Positions 1 to 10,302 of a stretch of DNA of 64,000 nt are shown here, in pieces. Under the pieces are notes generated by a model. That model searched no databases and was not told the origin of the DNA. It saw only the letters and a list, made by a program, of their open reading frames with translations. A program made the position numbers and the translations under genes. The stretch covers positions 7,915,172-7,979,171 of the forward strand of contig NW_023998422.1 of NCBI RefSeq assembly GCF_014805625.2, written 5' to 3'. Source of the stretch: Glossina fuscipes (taxonomy: Eukaryota; Arthropoda; Insecta; Diptera; Glossinidae). Positions within the stretch are counted from its first letter, which is position 1, and every line of letters begins with the position of its first letter.

Positions 1-507
1 TTCGGTCAGGATGGCCACCAAATGTTGAATTTCTTCCACTTGTTGACGTGATGTGTTTAACTCCTTTTCTAAGCTTTCAGCGCATTCATGTAAACGCTGA
101 TTTTCTTTTAAAGCTTCAGCTAAAGTTTCCCTTCTTTCTTCCGCTATACGTTCCCAATCGTCTGAACTGTTTGAGATTTCTTCGGTTTCATCTTTCTCCG
201 TAGTCTCTTCAGTTTTTCCTCTTTTATTAGGATATTCCAGATTGGTTTTAGTTTCGGCTACTTTGGCTTCAACTTTTTTCCTCTTTGTACCTTCATTGGC
301 CTTCACAATAGCAGCGTTGCTTATATCATAGAGTGCCTTTAGCCGACTTAATTTATCAGACTTTTTACATCCAGTAAAGTTTTCTTTGTCAGTCGCTTCT
401 CCCTGCAAGCCAATAGTTTTACGTTGATTTTTTAATGTTTCTTCTTGTTCCGCCGGCGTTTCTATCGGTATAAATATTTTATTACAAGATGTAGAGTTGC
501 TAGACAT
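1..507 (-). CDS. geminin: Geminin, 3' end cut off by the window edge
   Basis: Open for 169 codons from the ATG at 507-505 to the window edge with no stop. Geminin binds Cdt1 and blocks re-licensing of replication origins in the nucleus. The N-terminus (MSSNSTSCNKIFIPIETPAE) and the following QEETLKNQRKTIGLQG and DKENFTG stretches match fly geminin, with a basic patch (KRKK) near residue 77. From about residue 118 a heptad-rich coiled coil begins (WERIAEERRETLAEALKENQ), which is the dimerisation and Cdt1-binding region. The C-terminal end lies outside the window. Tim10 starts about 1 kb away in the opposite direction. Identification is from recognised sequence pattern only. Confidence 0.9.
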   Translation of the reverse strand, partial: MSSNSTSCNKIFIPIETPAEQEETLKNQRKTIGLQGEATDKENFTGCKKSDKLSRLKALYDISNAAIVKANEGTKRKKVEAKVAETKTNLEYPNKRGKTEETTEKDETEEISNSSDDWERIAEERRETLAEALKENQRLHECAESLEKELNTSRQQVEEIQHLVAILTE

Positions 508-1516
508 TTTAACTACAGTTAACGTTGGAAATTACTTTAGAATCTATTGCGAAACCTGGAAGGAAAATTATACCGCTTTAAACAACTGAAGCTCGTTGTT
601 GCTGATTTATTAGAATATTGCCATATCTTGAAACGTTAATTATGATGTTTATATTGTGTTAGAGGACTGACACAATAATACGACATTCCCATTTTCGGGT
701 TGCAAAGTTCCAAATATGGAAAGTCGCACTACCATGTGATTTTATAGAAAAATGTAAAAAAAACATATGGTTTTAGAACCAAAAATTAAAAAATAGGTAT
801 AAATGGTACAAATGTTAATACAAGTACAAAAAATTAATACAAAAGAAGCCCAAGCTAGATAAATAACGTGTATAATTAAGATAAATTGTCTTTTTTTGTT
901 CTTCTGTTCCTTTTGGTTTTTTATTATGTGCATACAAAATCTTATGATTTGCAACAACCTAGCCCCCTAAGACCTATTCGTTTGCCAGACATTGCAAATG
1001 TGGTGTTTTGTCGTTTATAATATAATAGTTTCCATTTGTATATTTTTGATGAGAATACTTTATATTATATGAAAAAATCGTAGCTTAGGCAACTCTGTGC
1101 AAAAGTAGGGTTATGGTAGCAAAACAGATGTTTTTGCTAGTTCTTTTAATTGTGGTTGAGATATTTTAAAAAACTGCAATGCGATTGGGAAATTTCGGTA
1201 GGATCGCGTTGGGGTGGTAAGTATTAATTAAACCGAAACCAGAAAAAGGAGAAAACGTATCAAATCTTATATTTTTTATAAACTATAATCAAACGTAGGA
1301 CAATTATAACGGTAGGAGGTATATATTCGTTTATTCTATCAAAAAAGTCTGTAGATAAGCGGCGTTTCGAGGATATGCAAATTCGTGAACGAATGCGAAA
1401 ATCGAACTTAGGAGATTACGAGGCTGTAGGCAGTAGAAAGTTTGGTGCTTAAAAAATATTTATGAAAGAAATTACGACAAAGCAAAATTAAATCAATTTT
1501 TATAACCTCTGAGAAC
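508..1516. other. Intergenic region between geminin and Tim10
   Basis: Shared upstream region of two divergent genes. Nothing coding is convincing here; the 71-codon frame at 742-957 is low-complexity and AT-driven. It contains one reverse-orientation copy of the CCCGAAAATGGG dispersed repeat at about 655-740. The rest is AT-rich sequence that must hold both promoters, but I see no clear core element. Confidence 0.6.
655..740 (-). repeat. Copy of a CCCGAAAATGGG-core dispersed repeat
   Basis: Read on the minus strand this shows ACCCGAAAATGGGAATGTCG followed by ATTATTGTGTCAG, the same core as copies near 51,240, 51,060, 31,600, 32,100 and 45,300. It is short, non-coding and intergenic, like all other copies here. 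Confidence 0.55.
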
Positions 1517-1852
1517 ATGGCTATGCCCCAGTTAAGCACAGCCGATCAGGCAAAATTACAATTAATGCAAGAAATGGAAATTGAAATGATGTCAGATTTA
1601 TATAATCGCATGGCGAATGCGTGCCATAAGAAATGTATACCACCGCGCTATAGCGAAGCGGATTTGGGTAAGTTGATGATGACAGCTAAAAAAAAAACAA
1701 AAAAATTAAAGCAAATCTTTCTAGGTAAAGGTGAGATGGTTTGCATTGATCGTTGCGTAGCAAAATATTTGGATATTCATGAAAAAATTGGAAAAAAACT
1801 TACCGCCATGTCAATGCAGGATGAAGAATTAATGAAAAAAATGTCTAATTAG
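1517..1852 (+). CDS. Tim10: Tim10, mitochondrial small Tim chaperone
   Basis: Two exons, 1517-1667 and 1725-1852, give a 92-residue protein, the usual Tim10 length. Tim10 pairs with Tim9 in the intermembrane space to escort hydrophobic precursors to the TIM22 and SAM complexes. The twin CX3C motifs are visible (CHKKC and CIDRC), followed by [16 protein letters not shown], typical of the family. The 57-nt intron (GTAAGT...CTAG, 1668-1724) is a multiple of three without a stop. An unspliced reading is therefore open and would insert 19 residues ([19 protein letters not shown]) between the two cysteine pairs, where no family member needs them. Splicing is inferred from the splice sites and the family length. 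Confidence 0.95.
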   Translation: MAMPQLSTADQAKLQLMQEMEIEMMSDLYNRMANACHKKCIPPRYSEADLGKLMMTAKKKTKKLKQIFLGKGEMVCIDRCVAKYLDIHEKIGKKLTAMSMQDEELMKKMSN

Positions 1853-2090
1853 GTTTTTATTGTTTTACTTAAATTTAAAGAAAAAAAAAATCCAAATTTT
1901 TTTTATTAGCAATATTTGCTTGTTGGTTTTTTAACTTACATACATATGTATAGATCTATAATTTTCACAAAACAATCAATAATGAGATATAAAGACCAAA
2001 AAAAATTTTAACTGAAATTTGTTATATAGCGCGAGAGTTCTGGTATAAGTATAGATATATCCTGCAATGAAAGGATAAGTGTAAGAGATA

Positions 2091-3193
2091 TTAACCCAAT
2101 TGCTTAAAGTTTAGAAGAAATACCTCCAAATCATTTTCGAGACTACTATCATCAGTACTATCTAAATCACTAGTCTCAATACTATTCTCCCAATCAGATA
2201 ATTCCTCCTCTTCATCTACTTCAAAATCGTCCAAGTCAACGGTTACGGCCGCAGATTTTTGTTCCAATAATTCATATAAAATATTTTCATGTTCCTGAAA
2301 CGAGAGACTTTTTTCTTAATGAACGTTCTCCTTTAGTGGACCAGAGCAAAATTTACCTTTAATTGTCCTCTTACTGCTGCTAGTTCACAGAAGGGATTTC
2401 CACATAAATTTAGCATACGAATAAATTTCATACTCTGAAGTTGTTGAGTGGAACAGATTTGCTCAATGCGATTTTCATTTAAGAAGACATATTGCAATTT
2501 ACTCATTTTCGCTAAGGTATGCGATGGTATGCGAAGCAAGCGATTATTTTTTAAATTTAAATGGACCAACTGCTTCAATTCCTTTAGACCATGTGGTACG
2601 GAGGTCAATTCATTGGAATCCAATGTTAGCCAACGTAATTTTTTTAAACACCTAATACTGTCAGGCAATTGCTGTAACTTGTTACCTCTTAAGCCTAAAG
2701 TTTCCAATGACTCGCAATTTCCTATTTCGGTTGGTAATTGTAGAAGTCCTGTATTATTGCACCAAAATGTTTCCAAGCACACCAATTGACCGATTTCTTT
2801 TGGCACGCTAGTAATCTCGTTGCAACTAACATTTAGAATTTTTAAAGTTGTCAGCTGGCAAATCACACTGGGAAATTCTGTTAACTTATTGTAATCCAAA
2901 GTTAATACTTGCAAATGAATTAATTTATTGGAAAAAGTTGGTAACTGAAATGACAGCCGTAATAGAAGATAGAAGATATTTACATGTAATTGAATGACAA
3001 GACTACTTACTTGTTGCAAATGATTATGATTGAGAAACAATTTTAATAGGTTTTCACATTTCGATACCAGTTCTGGAAGGTCGGACATCTCGAAACGCGA
3101 TAAATTTAAAGTGAAAGATTTCTGGCAAACAGCATTTTCGCAAACGGCCAAAATGTGATTATTACGAAAGAATTTGTATATGGCGTTCATCAT
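2091..3193 (-). CDS. Leucine-rich-repeat protein with acidic tail
   Basis: Three exons (3193-3011, 2944-2357, 2294-2091) give 324 residues. The middle holds about seven LRRs of the LxxLxLxxNxLxxLPxxI type (LTLDYNKLTEFPSVICQL, LRWLTLDSNELTSVP), which form a protein-binding solenoid. After a capping GNPFCELAAVRGQLK segment, the last exon adds a very acidic stretch (DLDDFEVDEEEELSDWE) ending in FKQLG. Intron 1 (66 nt, 2945-3010) is frame-neutral and stop-free, but removing it restores the LRR register (NHLQQ-LPTFSNKL). No signal peptide or membrane segment is visible, so it is probably cytoplasmic or nuclear. I cannot assign an orthologue; the LRRC58-like family is one possibility. Confidence 0.85.
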
Positions 3194-4328
3194 TTCACCT
3201 CTGCAGCAATCAATTTGGATGAATTTTTTCTTGGTTCAAAAAACCAATAAGAAAAATGAAAAACGTAAAATTGACTTTTTTCAAATGTGTTTTTCAAATC
3301 GAGACAATTCTTGAAGGAAGCACTTTAAAGTATTATTACACTATAATGTTAATTTATTTTTTTGCAATGAATTGCCTAACTTTTTCTATAAAAGCCATCT
3401 AAGGAGAATAGTATATTCAATTTATCATTCCTTTTGTAACACTCACACAGAACAAGGCGTCAGATATCCCCTAAACCGAATGTAGTTTCGATTCGATTTA
3501 GTCATATCCGTTCAAGATTAAAGTGCGGCACTCTATCATCTCGGTGCAGCCTAAAAGGCCTTTTTTTGGGGAGTAAAATTCCAAAATCTTTCTGAATTTT
3601 TTCACATGTTCATCAAAGATTTGAAGCAAACATCTGTTAGAGATGCATAAATAATAAAATATAACTCATTTTAAATAATACTTCGAGGTGATGAGTATCC
3701 AAGGTTCGTGAGCTTTCCCCACTTGCTTCTGTTTATTGCCTAATTTACACAATCATAGGCATTATATGCACTTGCCATCGATTTAAAAGCAAAGAAAAAA
3801 TTGCAATGAATGCATTTAATAGCAAAGTCATTTCAAACGAATCTAGTATAATTCTTAAACATCCTCGCATATAAAAAAATTTGACGCGATGCCAGGTGCC
3901 AAGAAATATCTAGAAGAAAACACTTTCGATTCTTTGCGGGTCAAGCTCCATTTTTCGAAGAGAACTTCAGGGTTGACAATCGTATTTTGGGAATAGATTT
4001 ATGCAAGGGTTAGTTCTTCTAGAGTGTCATTAGTAGAAGAGCTACTATGATTAAGACTTCTTGCCTAAAGGCTTCTGAAGGCACTGTCACTATTTAAAAA
4101 AAATTTTCATTTTGCAGAACTCACAAGCACAGGAGCAAAAGGAAAGAAAGGTTAAGAGATTAAAAAAATTAAAAGATTTCATTGACCTAAAGCAAATGAA
4201 GCAGAACACGTTTTCAGCAAAAAAAGAATAAATACAAAAAAATACTTATATCTGTCATTGTCGTGGGTACAATCGGACCATTGAACGAGAGAAAGAATAA
4301 GTGAGAAAATCTCTACAATTGATCGATT
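3194..4328. other. Non-coding stretch with two exon-like scraps
   Basis: There is a short frame at 3890-3996 beginning MPGAKKYLEENTFDSLRVK. A lysine-rich scrap near 4120-4230 (QKERKVKRLKKLKDFIDLKQ) follows a good-looking acceptor (TTTTGCAG). Neither is recognised, and they could be remains of one gene carried in the duplicated segment that begins here. The rest is unremarkable AT-rich sequence. Confidence 0.3.
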
Positions 4329-5420
4329 CAATTGCAGACCACACGTCAAGAATTATCACATGCACTTTATCAACATGATGCGGCTTGCCGTGTAATTTCG
4401 CGTCTCAATAAGGAGGTGGCAGCAGCTCGCGAAGCTTTGGCCACACTTAAACCACAAGCAGGCATACGAGCATCAATTGCTTCCACGACTATACCTCAAC
4501 CAACTATTGCTGCTGAAGCTGGAGGTATCGCCACCCAACCCGTCGAAAAAACCGGAATGAGCACCGACGTTATACAAAAATTACAGGATAAGGCTACCGT
4601 GCTTACACAAGAGCGCAAAAAACGACGCCGTACAGTGCCTGCAGATCACAGTAAATTTCTTACTGGAGGAAACGATAAAAATGCAACAGTCTTCAATAAG
4701 GATACAGAACAAGTGGTTCTATCCTAAAGGAGCATACCAAAAAAATTACAAACGTTATTTATCATCCTGATGAAGATACAGTTATTACTGCCTCTCCTGA
4801 TACCACTATACGCGTTTGGAATGTGCCGACGTCACAGACACAACTCTTGTTGCGTTGCCATGATGGTACTGTTACCGGTCTTTCTTAGCATCCTACCGGC
4901 GATTATGTACTATCTACTTCATCAGATAAGCATTGGGCTCTCTCTGATATTCGCACTGGTCGTTTATTAACAAAGGTTTGTTGCATTCATATGTTTAGAC
5001 GCTTCGAGAAGTATTTGTTAATAAAAGCAAAAATATAAAAAATAGGTTATCGACACTGCCGAGGTCGGGTTGACAACTGCTCAGTTTCATCCGGACGGCT
5101 TGATTTTTGGCACGGGCACTGACGAATCTCAAGTCAAGATCTGGGATCTTAAAGAGCAGAGCAATGTTGCAAATTTTCCGGGCCATACGGGTCCAATTTC
5201 GGCAATTTCATTCTCGGAGAATGGCTATTATCTGGCAACAGCTGCCGATGATGCATGCGTTAAATTATGGGATCTACGCAAACTGAAAAACTTTAAAACT
5301 ATACAATTAGACGACGGCTACGAAGTGAAAGATTTATGTTTTGATCAAAGCGGCACTTATCTGGCCATTGCTGGTACTGATGTAAGGTAAGCTTTGTATA
5401 TTGTGTGTTAATGTAAACTT

Positions 5421-8310
5421 TTATTCCTGATGACGGAGAAGTTCATGCTTTTTGAAATGCTCCACCCAATGATGCAAGCGATTTTGTCGGATAAGTGCCT
5501 TTCGCGAAGAATCCATTTGCATTTGCATACGCTTCCGCACATTTTTTTCAATACGCCTACATTCCCTTGGTGGGATTTTTTCCAAATCTTGCAGTACACT
5601 CTGTACATTATTTACAAAAATCAAATTACTTTACAACCTGAACAACATAACATAGCGATTACTATAACACGTCATTGTAGTTTTGCCACCATGGTTAATG
5701 TGTTTTCATGATCATCCCGTCGAATTCTACTTGAAAAAGTTGTTTCAATTTTCACTTGGGCCGCCGAAGATGCCTTTTGTCTCGATACATGCTTTACTGG
5801 CATCTCAGTGGTGTCCTTACTGCCAATTATATCAATCACTTTCTCGACACGCCTCAATACGATTGGTATCGTTGCTTTTATTTTCGGCCAAAGATGACTG
5901 GAAGATATTTTAAATTCTTATCTTTTGTCAATTTTCCAAACTTCGAAAACATACTCTTTTTTTTTTGTTTCTCCTCGAACATGTCGAGTATATTTAAAGC
6001 TCGTTCACGCAAATAAACTGCTCGCTGCTGTAAAATTTCCGGCTGCCTCAACATCACAGGTTTTACGATAAGCCGGGCAAAGGCTTTTTCCTGTAAATGT
6101 TATAGGCTAAGTGAGAAACTAGAGCATTTAGGCTTTCATTTACCGATTTTTCATGCATGATGAGAACCACATGATTCACCATAGCTACGCGAGTTAAGTT
6201 ACAATAGTAGTTGAATATTTTTTGTCTTATATGCTCGTATCCCTTTAATTAAGCAATGTTGTTGTACTAGTTTTCGGAACGACAAACATATGTATTTACC
6301 TTAGACCATCTTTCAGTGGTCAAATAATTGCGTTTAGCTAGATATGGTCGCACATTTATCTGCATGTAGTTGGTCACAAACGCAATATCCTTTTCCCCTA
6401 CGCTATTACTATTTTCGACTCCAGGAATATTATTGAAAGGCTGCAAGGCAGGCGGCTCTTGCTGATTAATATCCTCCGGATCGATTATATTATCGAAATA
6501 ACTCTAAAATGAATATCATTTTGGATGCGGCATTTTGATTGCTAGTCGCCGAAGACGAATACTTACAATCAGTTTAAGTAGGAAACGTCCATACTCTTCT
6601 TGCACCTTCAGCATAACTCGTTGGTGTTGGGCTTTCGTTTCATTCAATTCGTCGCCGAATTTAAAATTCTTCAATTGTTCCAACTCTTGCTGGGCTTCTC
6701 TCATTTCTGTAAAAGCGTTTTTCTCTATTTTATTGAGTGTCTCCTCCATAAACTACATGGAAGCAAAGTAAAGCATATATGACCAAACAGAAATGCATGT
6801 ATGTTACATATATGTTTACCTCGTTAGCAGTTGTGATACGTTTGTAAATTTTTTCTGGATGGACGCTTTCTCGTTGCTTTTCTATATATCTTTCTTGTGT
6901 AGCTTAGATTACAAATTTATTGCGTACTATCTCCCTTAACCTCAAAATATCACTTAAACCGAAAATACAATAACCAATTATAAATCGAATGGGATCGACA
7001 TATATTTTTTTTTATATAATGTCGTCTCATCTTTTAGCATTAGATTGCACCTGTCTAGTAATCTCTGCAGGTACGTAGATTTTAGTTTATAATTATAATT
7101 ATAATTACTATTATAATTAATGGCCGTGTCAGCAAGACTACACAACCTCTCGAAGCATAACTATGAACAAAGGCAACAAATGGATGTCGATAATAATAGT
7201 CTTTCTTATACAGTATGAGATCGAGACATGGAGACAAACTTTGTGTTACGAACTACGGAATGTTTTAACGGCTACTTTAAATTACCTCAGGCTAAGAATT
7301 TAATGAGGACTGTTGACAAGTTCCACAACTTTCCACAACAGGCTTAGCAAATCTTGATGGGAATAAATGCTTATGCGTGAGGCAGGAAATTCATCTTTGG
7401 TTTAAATTTAGCAAAGCAACATTTTCTCCTATAAATAAGCTGCTCTTCGAATGCGGGCGAGCTTAGTAAGAAAGACTTGATTTCTGATGTTAATGTGCGT
7501 TTGACGATCAGAATCCAAAATCTTGAAACTGCGATGTTCTTTCATATATAACAGACGAGACATATGATCAATCTCAATATAATGATGGTAGGAATATAAG
7601 ATGAAGAAATTTCCAGCTTCCTCCGTGGATTTTAAGCGATAGTTTTGTGGGAAAGGGATATAAGGTCATGAGAAGGTCTTACGTTGTCTCATGTAACAGT
7701 CATGTCAATCCTTTTTCAAAAGCAGATCAATTTAGATAAATTTCTCAAAAGCAGATCAATTTAACGGACCCAGATAGCGACCTATGAGTTGTAAAATACT
7801 TGATTCAGTATATTTTCAGTACTTACGTTTTCATGCGAAATTTTCTTGCGTTACGTTGCCATTTCGTCGCTTTTGAATAATCTGGATCGATGGTGCTTAC
7901 CACGCAAGGTGCACGAGGATTGGTTAGCTTTCCTTTCTTTAATCAAAAAAAAAAAAAAAAAAAAAAAAAAACGCTTTTAAAATTATTAATAAATAAAATC
8001 GGTAAAATCCATTTAAAATACATTTGTTGAATACCGCACTTTAGCTTAAAAAGAATATAATGGATATCTACCAAATAGAATGCGGAAAGTAAGATAACAT
8101 ATATTTAAAAATATATGTATTTGAAATATTAAACTCAAACAAACTAACTGAACTCAATTATTTTGTGCTTTGAAAATGAAAGCAGAATATAAAACAATGA
8201 CGTGGAAAGCTTTACCGAATCAAAATCATTTATTGTCAAATTGATTGGTTTGGGCGCATCAGGATCTTTTAAGTCCGGAGTGGTGTAAAAGTCTAATTCA
8301 TAAAAAACTC
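5421..8310 (-). CDS. Coiled-coil protein nested in the Prp19 intron, unidentified
   Basis: A series of minus-strand exons with good GT-AG borders lies inside the 3.1-kb Prp19 intron. In order: about 8310-8215 (DFYTTPDLKDPDAPKP), about 7940-7828 (STIDPDYSKATKWQRNA), about 6905-6822 (ERYIEKQRESVHPEKIYKR), 6752-6567 (long coiled coil, NKIEKNAFTEMREAQQELEQ), about 6505-6300 (YFDNIIDPEDINQQEP), about 6245-6145 (GYEHIRQKIFNYYCNLTRVA) and about 6092-5890 (LRERALNILDMFEEKQKKK). Two 3' blocks end at the TAA at 5421. The style (coiled coil, charged, many short exons) resembles axonemal or testis proteins, but I do not recognise the family. The frame relation between the last two or three blocks is unresolved near 5,880 and 5,650, so the 3' end may be misread or damaged. 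The 5' start was not found. Confidence 0.55.
7949..7971. repeat. Poly-A run
   Basis: A run of about 23 adenines within the nested-gene region. It may be a simple homopolymer or the tail of a lost retroelement; no adjoining element is recognisable. Confidence 0.7.
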
Positions 8311-8829
8311 TAATTAATATTGCTATGTTAAAGGTTTTATATTTTTAACTCTAGATTACCTTCAATTTTGTTGTAAACTTTATTTTTAAATCTGTGCATT
8401 GCGTTGAAAAAGTAGCAAAGTAAAGCGTATTTGGAATAAAAATTTTTATCTGTTTAGTTTCCATGTTAATGCACTTAATTGCAGCTTGATGTTTTTTCTT
8501 TTTTTTCTTTATCTTTATTTCAGAGTTTATTTGTCTAAACAATGGCAGGATTTAAAGATTTTGAATGACCGTACAGCCTTGGCCACTGTTCGTTTCGGGA
8601 AACATGCCCGATATATTGCGCGGACAAGTATGGATCGTACTCTTAAGTTATATGCTGTTGAATAAGTAATGGACAGTTCATGCAGCCAAATTACTATTTC
8701 ATAAATAAAAACGAAAAAAAGTGTATCCATTCAAAGATTTCATTTTTTCCATTCACTATTTATTACGTTATTGTAAATATTTATTAAATACGGTAAGGAA
8801 TAAAGCGAAGTCCCGATAGTCAATGGCTT

Positions 8830-9234
8830 TTAAGAGGCTGCTATTTGCTTTAACGGGCCTTCTAAATACGTTGCCAAAGCCATCGTCTTCTGTTTTAACA
8901 AGCCAAGTCCTACACATTCTTTCGCATATAAACATAATAAGATGCCTGCGACCTAGATGTGTATAAATGAATGTTAGACTTTATTCAATTATATAATTTA
9001 TGGTATTTAATGACCTGAGTTATCGCTACATGACCGCACTCACAGTCCAAGAGTACAAATGATCTTCGCGAAAAGCATTACGACCTTGTTTTTCATAAGC
9101 AGCCCAGATATTACTAGCAATGGCCGCCGTTACTCTAGCATCATTTTTTCATTTATGCTTACATACAGAGTGTTCTGAACACCGCCAGTATTCGCTTGAC
9201 TTACCACTTGAGTTAAAGCTTTTGGGTTAACATT
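8830..9234 (-). pseudogene. LAMTOR2: LAMTOR2 (Ragulator p14) copy, broken
   Basis: LAMTOR2 is a 125-residue roadblock-fold subunit of the lysosomal Ragulator complex that anchors Rag GTPases for mTORC1. Family landmarks seen in order: [54 protein letters not shown], then after a roughly 60-nt GT-AG intron VAGILLCLYAKECVGLGLL and YLEGPLKQIAAS with its natural stop. Damage: the initiator ATG is replaced (the frame simply runs upstream), the segment that should hold the LLAYSGYGD loop is largely lost, and a deletion after REDH shifts the frame. It retains an intron, so like the neighbouring Prp19 piece it is a decayed genomic duplicate. A working copy must exist elsewhere. Confidence 0.85.
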
Positions 9235-9339
9235 GTTTTTCTTGTTTTTAAAATATTTACATATATTATCGATTCTATTTTCCAAAGAAATGCCTCCAAT
9301 GTTTATCACTTCGTAAGAAGAAGCACTCAATTGTTTATT

Positions 9340-9600
9340 AAAGGAAAACAGATGTTTCGTTTGCTTTGCGTTTATTTACCCCCAACTGATAGGATGCAAA
9401 CACAATCGCGGCTTTGTTGTTGTGTTCATTTACATAGTTTACCATCTGTTCAATTGAAAAAAAAACGTAACGGCGAAAGCCCGTATGTTCAGCCATAGGT
9501 AGTAAACGAAATAAGGGAGCACTGGATTAGCAAGCATAGGAATTAAAGGTGGATACAATGGAAGATCTGACAACCCTTCAACTTTGCCAGGCGGTACGAA
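9340..9600 (-). pseudogene. Fragment of an unidentified small protein
   Basis: Two partially overlapping minus-strand frames look protein-like: PPLIPMLANPVLPYFVYYLW (hydrophobic) near 9,520-9,570, and FSIEQMVNYVNEHNNKAAIV near 9,390-9,465. They are joined only by changing frame at a run of nine thymines (about 9,458-9,466 on the coding strand). I do not recognise the family. It could be the end of the decayed duplicate segment that also holds Prp19 and LAMTOR2 pieces. Confidence 0.25.
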
Positions 9601-10133
9601 GTTGGTACGATGAAGCTTTGTTTATATCAGTTTAATTTTATTAATGACAATGTTGTTTTACAATAATAATCGTCGTTATAACTAGGATTGATGTGCCAGT
9701 ATGACTATAAAGTCTGACTGGGAAACACGGAAAAATCGTGTCGAGGGGGAGAAATTGCCTCACTTATTATATGAATTTTGTGGCTTTATACATTATATTT
9801 ATATATAAATATATATACTACAAAATAATTGCCATAAATTTATGTAATAACTTCTCCCACAGGCGCGGGAATATAATCGAAGTTTCATCATTAAAAAACA
9901 ATTTACAACGGGATTAGGAAACTGGATTTATGTGCCTATTATTTCAGATTTAATTTATAATACATCGCATATTACCACTCACCTTAGTTAGTTCCCTAAA
10001 ATTCTTCTCACGGCTTCCCACACCACCCTTGAGGTACCGTGATAGGCACTTTGCCAATTGTTTTAAATGGCTGGCGCCCCTGTACGCCTACACCATTATA
10101 TACTTACTTTAAAATTATAATAATAACATTAAA

Positions 10134-10236
10134 TATCACGTTATTTGAATTAAATATATCATGCATTATATTTACAATTTTATATACCTATTATCACATT
10201 ATTTGAACTAAATATATCATGAGTTATATTTACAAT
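10134..10236. repeat. Two-copy tandem repeat, 59-bp period
   Basis: The stretch ATCAC(G/A)TTATTTGAA and the following AATATATCATG recur 59 bp apart (10,134-10,178 and 10,193-10,236) with a few mismatches. It lies just 3' of the transposase-like ORF and may belong to that element's end. Confidence 0.75.
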
Positions 10237-10302
10237 GTTAGCAATGAAGCCCCGCTCTGAGATAAATAAATAATTATAATAACAGTATGAAATATATTCC
10301 TA

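Larger units (their letters stand above)
4329..8665 (+). pseudogene. Prp19: Back two-thirds of Prp19 (coiled coil and WD40), broken
   Basis: Three blocks match Prp19, the U-box/WD40 E3 ligase and core of the NineTeen spliceosome complex: 4329-4975, 5046-5386 and 8524-8665. Block 1 starts abruptly in the coiled coil ([20 protein letters not shown]). Blocks 2 and 3 carry the WD40 repeats through to the natural C-terminus (RTLKLYAVE). GT-AG introns of 70 nt and 3,137 nt are kept, so this is a genomic copy and not a retrocopy. Lesions: a one-base loss near 4717 shifts the frame just after KDTEQVV, an in-frame TAG lies at 4886-4888 within the second WD repeat, and a conserved glycine codon is missing in block 3 (ALAT-VRFG). 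The start codon and U-box are absent; the matching front piece lies at 27,315-27,699. Confidence 0.85.

Noticed and set aside
742..957. 71-codon minus-strand frame as a gene
   Set aside because: AT-rich low complexity, no recognisable features, no splice or conservation support.
2448..2789. Plus-strand frame of 113 codons
   Set aside because: Antisense shadow of the LRR gene; amino-acid composition is that of reversed leucine repeats.
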